Source: Actinomycetes bacterium (GTDB taxonomy: Bacteria; Actinomycetota; Actinomycetes; Actinomycetales; Cellulomonadaceae). From it: a stretch of DNA of 9,095 bases. Of this stretch, positions 1-5,655 are shown one piece after another (position 1 is the first letter of the stretch; each line of letters starts with the position of its first letter). The position numbers and the translations under genes are program-made. The notes under the pieces were generated by a model. The model searched no databases, was not told where the DNA came from, and worked only from the letters and a program-made list of their open reading frames with translations. Location of the stretch: assembly GCA_023389455.1 (NCBI GenBank), contig JAEWEJ010000288.1, positions 1 to 9,095 on the forward strand, written 5' to 3'.

Positions 1-1140
1 GTCCAGGGCCTGGTCGACGCCGGACGGCTCACGCCGGAGGAGGCGCAGCTGCTCCGCGAGGCGGCCGCCACGGCCGACGCCGCCCTCGAGACCGCGGCGC
101 AGGACCTCGCCGCGGCGTCAGGCCGCCTGAACGAGCTGAGCGCCGGGGCCGCCGAGGTCGCCGCGGGGGCGAACGAGCTCGCGGACGCCACGCCCCGGCT
201 GAGCCAGGGCATCGCGTCCGCCGCGAACGGCGCCGACCAGCTCGCGGCGGGCACGTCGCGTCTCGACTCGGCCGCGGGCTCGCTCGTCGGGGACCTGCGT
301 GAGCTCGAGGAGGGCACCGCCCAGGTGTCCCAGGGGGCGGGAGAGCTCGCCGCGAGCAGCGTCACGCTGGACGACGGCGCCCAGCAGCTGGCGGCGGGGG
401 TCTCCGAGCTGCGGGACGGGCTGCAGTCCGGGCTCAGCCGGATCCCGGACCTCGACGAGCAGACGGAGCGCGACACGGCGCGCACCGTCGGCGACCCCGT
501 GCGGGTCGCGGACGACCAGCTCGCCCGTGCGGGCAGCTACGGCGCGGGCCTGGCCCCGTTCTTCATGTCGCTGGCCACCTGGATCGGCGGGTACGTGCTC
601 TTCCTGCTCGTGCGGCCGCTGTCCCAGCGGGCGCTCGCCGCCGGCGCCCCGGCGTGGCGCACGGCCCTGGGCGGGTGGCTGCCGGCGGCGGTCCTCGGGG
701 CGGCGCAGGTGGTGCTCATGACGGCGCTGGTCGCGTTCGCGCTCGACATCCGGCCGGTCTACGGCGCCTACACGGTGCTGCTGCTCCTGCTCGCGTCGGC
801 GGCGTTCATCGCCATCCTGCAGGCGCTGAACGTCTGGTTCGGCGCCGTCGGGGAGTTCCTGGGCCTCGTGCTGATGCTGGTGCAGCTCGTCACGGCCGGC
901 GGGACCTTCCCGTGGCAGACGATCCCCGAGCCGCTGCTGTCGGTGCACCGCCTGCTGCCCATGTCGTACACCGTCGACGGCCTGCGTCAGACGCTCTACG
1001 GCGGTGACCTGGCGAGCGCGGCCGGTGACGCCGCCGTCCTGGCCGGCGTCCTCGTCCTGGGCCTGGTGGCCACGACCTGGGCGGCGTACCGGCGCCGGAC
1101 CTGGACGCCGAACCGTCTGCAGCCCGAGCTGGTGCTCTGA
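1..1140 (+). CDS. YhgE/Pip family membrane protein, C-terminal part (5' end outside window)
   Basis: The frame is open from base 1 and ends at TGA 1138-1140, giving 379 residues. The true start lies upstream. Window residues 41-140 are a helical, Gly/Ala/Leu-rich extracytoplasmic stretch with glycine at a strict seven-residue spacing (49, 56, 70, 77, 84, 105, 112, 126, 133, 140) and recurring G-A-x-x-L-A-A-G units. About five hydrophobic segments follow, near 184-204, 222-247, 256-277, 284-300 and 343-362. The stretch TAGGTFPWQTIP (298-309), followed by a conserved LPMSYTVDGLRQ loop (319-330), is typical of YhgE/Pip (phage infection protein) proteins, whose C-terminal half is ABC-2-transporter-like. 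Family members are thought to be membrane export or envelope proteins; the substrate is unknown. The gene lies 18 bases upstream of the channel/FUSC gene on the same strand, so the two are probably one operon. An MmpL-type protein is less likely because no RND-type signature is visible. Confidence 0.85.
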   Translation, partial: VQGLVDAGRLTPEEAQLLREAAATADAALETAAQDLAAASGRLNELSAGAAEVAAGANELADATPRLSQGIASAANGADQLAAGTSRLDSAAGSLVGDLRELEEGTAQVSQGAGELAASSVTLDDGAQQLAAGVSELRDGLQSGLSRIPDLDEQTERDTARTVGDPVRVADDQLARAGSYGAGLAPFFMSLATWIGGYVLFLLVRPLSQRALAAGAPAWRTALGGWLPAAVLGAAQVVLMTALVAFALDIRPVYGAYTVLLLLLASAAFIAILQALNVWFGAVGEFLGLVLMLVQLVTAGGTFPWQTIPEPLLSVHRLLPMSYTVDGLRQTLYGGDLASAAGDAAVLAGVLVLGLVATTWAAYRRRTWTPNRLQPELVL

Positions 1141-1146
1141 CCGACC

Positions 1147-1152
1147 GAGGAG
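1147..1152 (+). promoter_or_regulatory. Ribosome binding site of the channel/FUSC gene
   Basis: GAGGAG lies six bases before the GTG at 1159. It supports that GTG as the start and leaves no room for a separate promoter after the preceding gene's stop at 1140, which favours co-transcription. Confidence 0.7.
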
Positions 1153-1158
1153 ACGCCC

Positions 1159-4100
1159 GTGGACGTGGTGTGGCTGGTGCTGGGGGTGGTCGTCCTTCTC
1201 GGCACACTCCTCGACGTCTTCCTCACGGCGCTCAACTACGACGAGTCGGGGTTCCTCGCCGCCCCGCTGACGCGGCTGCAGTGGCGCAGCCTGCGAACGA
1301 TCACGCGGCGGCTGCCCCGGCGCTGGCGGCCGACGGCGCTGCGGCAGGTCACCGGCCTGCAGGTCGTGCTCACGATCGTCCTGTGGGTCGCCGGCACGGT
1401 CGTGGGGTACGGGCTCGTCTACTACGGCCTGATGACGCCGGCCTCGTTCTCCGTCTCGGGGACGGGAGCCTCGCTGGACCTGTTCAGCGCGCTCTACTTC
1501 AGCGCCGCGCAGCTGTCGACCGTCGGAGGCTCGTCGCTGACGGCGGAGACCGACCTGCTGCGCTTCCTCAGCATCACCGAGACGTTGACGGGCGTGCTCC
1601 TGCTGTCCCTGATCCTCACCTACCTGCTCGGCGTGTACGCGGTGATCGGGGACCTCAACAGCCTGTGCACCCGGTTCGTCACCGCGGAGCGCGGCGCGGG
1701 GTCCGCCGTCGCGGGCATCGCGCCGTACTTCCGCGACGGGCAGCCCAACGGGCTCGACGGGCACCTCGACGACGTCGGCGACGCCTTCGGGTCGTACACC
1801 GACGGTCTGCGGCTGCACTTCGCGGCGTACTACTTCCAGAGCGGGCGCGACCAGTTCGCGCTGCCCTACGCGTTGCGCATGACGTCCGGGACGGTCGCCG
1901 CCCTGCGCTGGGGGCTGCCCACCGGGCACCCCGGCGCCGCCGTGCCGCGGCTCGAGCCGCTGACCTTCGAGGTCCTCGAGCTCGGGGACTACCTGCAGCG
2001 TCGCCTGCGCTGGACGAGCACGGACGTGCCCGAGGTCGTCGACGCCGAGCGCTTCGCGCGCGTCGCGGACGGCGAGGTGCCGGACGACGCCAGCGGGGTG
2101 TGGGCGGCCCGGTTCCTCCAGCTCGACCAGGACATGGCCGCGCTCGCGGGCGTGCGGCCCGGCACCGACCCGGCCGACACGTACCGGCGGTACACCGGCT
2201 GGCTGCCCTTCGCGTACCGGTCGCAGCAGGTCAGCGTCGCCGTCGCACGGGACCTGGACTACCAGCCGGTGATCGTCACCGACCAGCCGGTCTCGATCCT
2301 GCACCCGCAGGGCGCGCTGTCGCTGCGCGGCGTCGAGGAGTACCTGTCCGGCCCGCCCGAGCCGTCGCGGCCGGACGGGGCCGGGCGGCGGGCCGTGTCC
2401 CGCTGGCACACCTTCCTGCGGGAGCACGTCGCGCAGGTCGACCCGGGGTACGCGCGGCTGCGCGCGGCCACCCGTGCGCTGCTGGCGGCCGTGGGGGCCG
2501 GGCTGACGGGCTTCCTGCTGCTGCGGGCCCTGGGCGAGGACGTGCTGACGCCCGCGCTCTTCGGCGGCTTCGTCGGCATGCTGAGCGCGGGCATCGCGGT
2601 GGACCGCACGGTGCGGGCGCGTCGCGCCACGAGCGTCCTGCTCCTCGTGCCGGTCACCGTCGTCGTCGTGCTCGGCGCCCTGGTGTCCGGCTCGCCGGTG
2701 TGGACCGCCGTGCTCGTCGTGGCCGTGGCCGTCGCGGGCACCTGGATGGCCCGCTTCGGGCCCCGGTGGGCGGCCCTGGGCCGCACGACCTTCATGGTCT
2801 ACTACTTCGCCCTGATCCTGCGCCTGGAGCTGTCCGACGTCTGGCTCTACCTCACGACGGCGGCGCTCGGCGTGGCCTGGGGCTTCCTGCTCACCAACGT
2901 CCTGCTGCCCGAGCGTCCCGTCCGGGTCCTGCGCAACGGCATCAGCGGGTACCAGCGTGAGCTCGTCGCGCTGATCGACACCCTCGTCGACGCCGTCTCG
3001 TGGGCCCGTTGGGACCCCGACGTCAGCAAGCGCGTCGCGGTGGACCAGCGTCGCCTCACGCGTGGTGCGGCGTTCATGACGGGCCAGCTCACGGGCCCGC
3101 CGGAGGCGACGGGGGTCAGCCCCCGTCAGGCCGTGCGCCTGCGCCTGCGGCTCCTGGACACGACCCTGTCCGCGTCGCACCTGGTCGGTGCGGCCCGGGA
3201 CGTGACGGGCACGGCGGTGTCGCTGGAGCTGCGCGGGCGGCTGGCAGGCCGCCTCGAGCTGCTGCAGGCGCACCTGCATCAGCTCGCCGCAGGCCACGAC
3301 ACCGCAGGCGACGCCCGCACGCCCCGGGTCGACCCCTGGGACGCGGCGCCGCCGCCGGTGCAGTGGCCCGCACAGGCGCGTGCGCTGTGGCGCTCGATGA
3401 ACGAGCTGTACGAGGTGGCGGCCGGGCTGAGCGCCGCGGTCAGCGCGGTCCAGGACCCCACGGCAGGTACGGACCGGGCCGCGGCCACGACGCCCGCGGA
3501 CCAGGCCCCGCCCGGTCGTGGCGGCCCCGACCGGGCGTCCGCCGACGTGGAGGCGGACGCCGACGCGCTGGAGGAGCTCGACTGGAGCGGTGCGGACCCG
3601 AAGGCGACCGGCCTGCACCTGTCGTCCGTGGCCCGTCGCTCGGCCCAGGCCGGCATCGCGGTGGCTGCGGCGCTGGGCATCGCCGAGCTCGTGTCCACCT
3701 CGCACCAGTACTGGGCGACCCTGGCCGCGTACCAGGTGCTGGGCGGCACCGACGGGGAGACGCGCCTGAAGGGCATGCAACGTGTGGGCGGCACCGTCGC
3801 CGGCGCGGTGATCGGGTTCGGCGTGGCCATCTGGTCGGGTCACGAGCCGTGGGTGCTCGTCCCGCTGCTGGCCGTCGCCGTCTTCGCCGCGACGTACTAC
3901 AACCAGGTCTCCCCGGCCGCGGCGACCCTGTGGCGCACGATGCTGTTCGCGGTCATCTACGAGTTCCTCGGCCGGCTGACGCCCGTCGCGCTGGAGCTGC
4001 GCGTGCTCGAGACGCTGCTGGGCGCGGCCGCCGCCGTGGTCGTCGCGTGGCTCGTCCTGCCGACCAGGACCGCGGCCGTCCTCGACAAGGACACGACGCA

Positions 4101-4635
4101 GCTCGTGCGCGACCTCGCGGCGCTCGTGACGACGGCCGTCGGGCACCTGGAGTCCGGCAGGTCCGTGTCGACCCGGGCGATGCGCGAGCGGGTGCTCGCC
4201 GTGGAGCGCGAGGCGCGGGGCGTCTCGGCCACCGCCGCCCCGCTGCGCCGTGCGGCGGGCGCGTCCGCCTCCGCGGGCGTCGAGGCCCGGCTGACCGCGC
4301 TGTGGGCGCTGACCTACGACACCCGCTACCTGGTGCGCACCGTCGACGCCGCGATCCGTGACGGCTCCGCGCGCGAGGCGCAGGACTGGGCGGCGGTGCG
4401 CGCCACGGTCCAGGTCAACTTCACGGCCCTGCTCGACGTCCTCGCCGGTCGCCTGCCGACCGAGCTGCGCCCCGACCTGCCGGACACATGGCCCGCGGAC
4501 ATGCCGCCCGGAAGCCCTCTCGAGAGCATCAGGCGACGGCTCGAGCGTATCAACGACACGCTCGTCCTGCTCGTGCAGGACGCGTCACCCGGGGTGGTCG
4601 ACCGGCAGGACGACGCCCCGCTCGTGAGCTCCTGA
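1159..4635 (+). CDS. Channel-like/tandem FUSC fusion membrane protein
   Basis: This is a 1158-residue protein starting at GTG. Residues 1-27 are a membrane helix, followed by a basic linker (39-62) and a second helix (66-92). A re-entrant-loop-like stretch FSALYFSAAQLSTVGG (109-124) and a third helix (137-163) follow. The arrangement resembles the two-helix K+ channel pore (Ion_trans_2 type), but the filter reads TVGGS rather than TVGYG. Residues 165-434 are a soluble region of unassigned function. Residues 435-585 form a first FUSC-like multi-helix block and 586-765 a soluble helical region. A Pro/Ala/Asp-rich linker spans 766-814. A second, more canonical FUSC block covers 828-970, with the motif R-x-x-G-G-T-x-x-G (875-883) and RVLETLLG (948-955). 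The C-terminus (975-1158) is helical and cytoplasmic. FUSC proteins (aromatic acid exporter AaeB, fusaric acid resistance) are exporters or inner-membrane proteins of uncertain substrate. The FUSC assignment is firm, the channel assignment is moderate, and the substrate is unknown. It probably shares an operon with the upstream YhgE/Pip gene. Confidence 0.85.
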   Translation: MDVVWLVLGVVVLLGTLLDVFLTALNYDESGFLAAPLTRLQWRSLRTITRRLPRRWRPTALRQVTGLQVVLTIVLWVAGTVVGYGLVYYGLMTPASFSVSGTGASLDLFSALYFSAAQLSTVGGSSLTAETDLLRFLSITETLTGVLLLSLILTYLLGVYAVIGDLNSLCTRFVTAERGAGSAVAGIAPYFRDGQPNGLDGHLDDVGDAFGSYTDGLRLHFAAYYFQSGRDQFALPYALRMTSGTVAALRWGLPTGHPGAAVPRLEPLTFEVLELGDYLQRRLRWTSTDVPEVVDAERFARVADGEVPDDASGVWAARFLQLDQDMAALAGVRPGTDPADTYRRYTGWLPFAYRSQQVSVAVARDLDYQPVIVTDQPVSILHPQGALSLRGVEEYLSGPPEPSRPDGAGRRAVSRWHTFLREHVAQVDPGYARLRAATRALLAAVGAGLTGFLLLRALGEDVLTPALFGGFVGMLSAGIAVDRTVRARRATSVLLLVPVTVVVVLGALVSGSPVWTAVLVVAVAVAGTWMARFGPRWAALGRTTFMVYYFALILRLELSDVWLYLTTAALGVAWGFLLTNVLLPERPVRVLRNGISGYQRELVALIDTLVDAVSWARWDPDVSKRVAVDQRRLTRGAAFMTGQLTGPPEATGVSPRQAVRLRLRLLDTTLSASHLVGAARDVTGTAVSLELRGRLAGRLELLQAHLHQLAAGHDTAGDARTPRVDPWDAAPPPVQWPAQARALWRSMNELYEVAAGLSAAVSAVQDPTAGTDRAAATTPADQAPPGRGGPDRASADVEADADALEELDWSGADPKATGLHLSSVARRSAQAGIAVAAALGIAELVSTSHQYWATLAAYQVLGGTDGETRLKGMQRVGGTVAGAVIGFGVAIWSGHEPWVLVPLLAVAVFAATYYNQVSPAAATLWRTMLFAVIYEFLGRLTPVALELRVLETLLGAAAAVVVAWLVLPTRTAAVLDKDTTQLVRDLAALVTTAVGHLESGRSVSTRAMRERVLAVEREARGVSATAAPLRRAAGASASAGVEARLTALWALTYDTRYLVRTVDAAIRDGSAREAQDWAAVRATVQVNFTALLDVLAGRLPTELRPDLPDTWPADMPPGSPLESIRRRLERINDTLVLLVQDASPGVVDRQDDAPLVSS

Positions 4636-4658
4636 GCGGGCGTCCTCCGGACGTCCGC
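4636..4658 (+). terminator. Hairpin directly after the channel/FUSC stop codon
   Basis: GCGGGCGT (4636-4643) and ACGTCCGC (4651-4658) form an 8-bp stem with one G-U pair and a 7-base loop, starting at the base after the TGA. No T-tract follows, as is common for GC-rich actinobacterial terminators. It may instead protect the 3' end of the mRNA. Confidence 0.4.
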
Positions 4659-4660
4659 GT

Positions 4661-4684
4661 CGGTCGGTCCGGTACCGCCGACCG
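4661..4684. repeat. 7-bp inverted repeat in convergent intergenic region
   Basis: CGGTCGG (4661-4667) and CCGACCG (4678-4684) are perfect inverted arms around a 10-base loop that itself contains the palindrome CGGTACCG (4670-4677). It is weaker than the two hairpins further right and may contribute to termination. Confidence 0.4.
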
Positions 4685-4729
4685 GGGACGGCCACGCGCG
4701 CGGCCCACCGGCACGGGTGGTGCTGGAAC

Positions 4730-4770
4730 GGTGCGTCCGGCGCCCCCGCGCGGGGGTGGTCGGACGCACC
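4730..4770. terminator. Perfect 10-bp inverted repeat, probable bidirectional terminator
   Basis: GGTGCGTCCG (4730-4739) and CGGACGCACC (4761-4770) are perfect complements. The 21-base interior holds a second stem, CCCCC (4743-4747) with GGGGG (4752-4756) around GCGC. It lies midway between two convergent genes and is symmetrical, so it can fold in RNA from either strand. It has no T-tract, so the terminator role is inferred from position and stem strength. Confidence 0.55.
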
Positions 4771-4802
4771 GGGGTGCCCCGCGGACGGGCCCGGACGACC
4801 GG

Positions 4803-4844
4803 ACGGCCGTGCAGCGCGGTCCGCGGACCGCGGCGCACGGCCGT
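4803..4844 (-). terminator. Long nested hairpin after the DUF1269 gene
   Basis: ACGGCCGTGC (4803-4812) pairs perfectly with GCACGGCCGT (4835-4844). A 2x2 internal mismatch separates this from an inner perfect 18-bp palindrome, CGCGGTCCGCGGACCGCG (4815-4832). The structure begins 15 bases past the stop codon of the minus-strand gene, the usual place for its terminator. It is symmetrical and may also act on read-through from the left. Confidence 0.55.
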
Positions 4845-4859
4845 GGCGAGGGTCAGGCG

Positions 4860-5357
4860 TCAGACGTTCTCCTGGAACGCCTCGCGCAGCTTGGCCTCCT
4901 CCTCGGACGACAGGTTCGTCGCGAGCAGCTCGGGGTGGATGCCCTGCTCCCGCAGCGAGGCGATGATCCGGTCGGGGACCTCGCCGGACGTGAGCAGGAA
5001 GAGCGCCGACGTGCCCGGCGTCACCTTCTCGCGCACCTGCTTGATGAAGTTGTCGTCGATCCCCACGTCCGTCAGGGCGCCACCGATGGCGCCGGCGGCC
5101 GCGCCGACGATCACGCCGACCAGGGGGATGAAGAACAGCAGGCCGAACAGCAGGCCCCAGAACGTCCCGCCCAGGGCCCCGACCGCGGCGAGGTTGTGCG
5201 ACTGGCGCGTCTTCGGCTTCTTCTTGTCCGGCTGCCACGACACCGTGGCGGCGTCCTGCACGTCGATGAGGTGCTGCGTCTGCAGGGCGAGGACCGCGTC
5301 CTCCGCCTGCGCAGCCCCCTCGGGGGTCTCGAACTTCCACACGCTCAGAGTGGCCAC
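4860..5357 (-). CDS. DUF1269 family membrane-associated protein
   Basis: This is a 165-residue protein with a GTG start at 5357-5355. The order is an N-terminal alpha/beta-like segment beginning MATLSVWKFETPEGA with Ala-rich helix 14-30, a basic KKKPKTR loop (45-51), a hydrophobic segment (57-97) and a C-terminal domain (101-165). The C-terminal domain includes the GTSALFLL strand (115-122), an IIASLREQG helix (131-139) and an acidic tail. The hydrophobic segment is a glycine zipper, with glycines at 60, 63, 64, 68, 72, 81, 85, 89, 92 and 93, probably two short membrane helices broken at Pro78. The length and the GTSALFLL pattern match DUF1269 proteins, whose function is not established. The gene stands alone, convergent with the FUSC gene and divergent from nirB, so nothing ties it to nitrite reduction. 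Stress or envelope roles have been suggested for such proteins, but nothing here proves this. Confidence 0.85.
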   Translation of the reverse strand: MATLSVWKFETPEGAAQAEDAVLALQTQHLIDVQDAATVSWQPDKKKPKTRQSHNLAAVGALGGTFWGLLFGLLFFIPLVGVIVGAAAGAIGGALTDVGIDDNFIKQVREKVTPGTSALFLLTSGEVPDRIIASLREQGIHPELLATNLSSEEEAKLREAFQENV

Positions 5358-5363
5358 CGTCGT

Positions 5364-5369
5364 CTCCTC
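5364..5369 (-). promoter_or_regulatory. Ribosome binding site of the DUF1269 gene
   Basis: On the minus strand GAGGAG is followed by six bases and then GTG (5357-5355). This fixes the GTG start and argues against the longer overlapping frames on this strand. Confidence 0.7.
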
Positions 5370-5389
5370 GTCCGGGCCGTTCCGTCGCC

Positions 5390-5412
5390 CTGCCCGGCGT
5401 CCCGCCGGGCAG
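5390..5412 (-). repeat. Perfect 10-bp hairpin upstream of the DUF1269 gene
   Basis: CTGCCCGGCG (5390-5399) and CGCCGGGCAG (5403-5412) are perfect complements around a 3-base loop. The hairpin ends 20 bases before the ribosome site of the minus-strand gene. If transcribed it would be a very stable leader stem. Otherwise it could be an operator for a dimeric regulator or an insulating terminator. Confidence 0.5.
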
Positions 5413-5543
5413 ACCGGGGCCCGCCACCAGGTTCGCGGTCGGGTCGCCGGCGCGCCTCATCCGGCACGGGTGATCGTCGGTGGCGCACCTGCGCGCCCCT
5501 CACACGGTGGGGGACGCCGCTGTGCGCGGACGGTTCCGGCGGG

Positions 5544-5587
5544 GTAACGCGCAGGCGTGCTCGGTGGAAACACGCCGCACCTAGCGT
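5544..5587 (+). promoter_or_regulatory. Possible nirB promoter with GlnR-like half-sites
   Basis: TAGCGT (5582-5587) fits the loose actinobacterial -10 pattern TAnnnT and would give a leader of roughly 60 bases. No good -35 hexamer stands 17 bases upstream. GTAAC (5544-5548) and GAAAC (5567-5571) match the two kinds of GlnR half-site described in actinobacteria, where nirB is often a GlnR target. Their spacing is 23 bases start to start, one off the 11-base period and with no good element between, so the match is weak. Confidence 0.25.
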
Positions 5588-5644
5588 CGTGGGCGGCGGC
5601 GGCCCTCCGGCCGGCGTCGGCGCACCGCCCCTGCTCCCAGCCCT

Positions 5645-5650
5645 GGAGGG
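5645..5650 (+). promoter_or_regulatory. Ribosome binding site of nirB
   Basis: GGAGGG lies five bases before ATG 5656. It selects this start over an in-frame upstream start at 5557, which would add 33 residues with no family resemblance ahead of the FAD-binding motif. Confidence 0.75.
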
Positions 5651-5655
5651 TCCCC

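Larger units (their letters stand above)
5358..5655. other. Divergent intergenic region between the DUF1269 gene and nirB
   Basis: This 298-base region separates two divergently read genes and must hold both promoters. It contains the DUF1269 ribosome site, a strong hairpin at 5390-5412, a possible nirB -10 element with GTAAC and GAAAC half-sites (5544-5587), and the nirB ribosome site. No convincing small gene, RNA gene or riboswitch was seen. Open frames crossing it look like by-products of the high GC content. Confidence 0.6.

Noticed and set aside
1170..2960. 596-codon plus-strand frame inside the channel/FUSC gene
   Set aside because: It is an Arg/Ala/Pro-rich out-of-frame translation of the real gene, has no ribosome site and shows no family resemblance.
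118..4146. 1342-codon open frame on the minus strand covering the YhgE/Pip and FUSC genes
   Set aside because: It is rich in Arg, Gly, Pro, His and Gln with no domain or hydrophobic pattern. It is the antisense shadow expected from very GC-rich genes, and the plus-strand reading gives clear membrane proteins.
4585..5460. 291-codon minus-strand frame around the DUF1269 gene
   Set aside because: It overlaps the DUF1269 gene in another frame and reads as Arg/Gly/Pro-rich sequence. The 165-residue frame has a ribosome site and family features.
5566..5588. ECF sigma-type promoter (GGAAAC ... CGTC) before nirB
   Set aside because: The spacer of 13 bases is shorter than the usual 15-17, and one near match in GC-rich DNA is weak evidence.
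5557..5655. Upstream in-frame extension of nirB by 33 residues
   Set aside because: The FAD-binding motif sits where expected when translation starts at ATG 5656, which has GGAGGG five bases upstream. The extension overlaps the presumed promoter.
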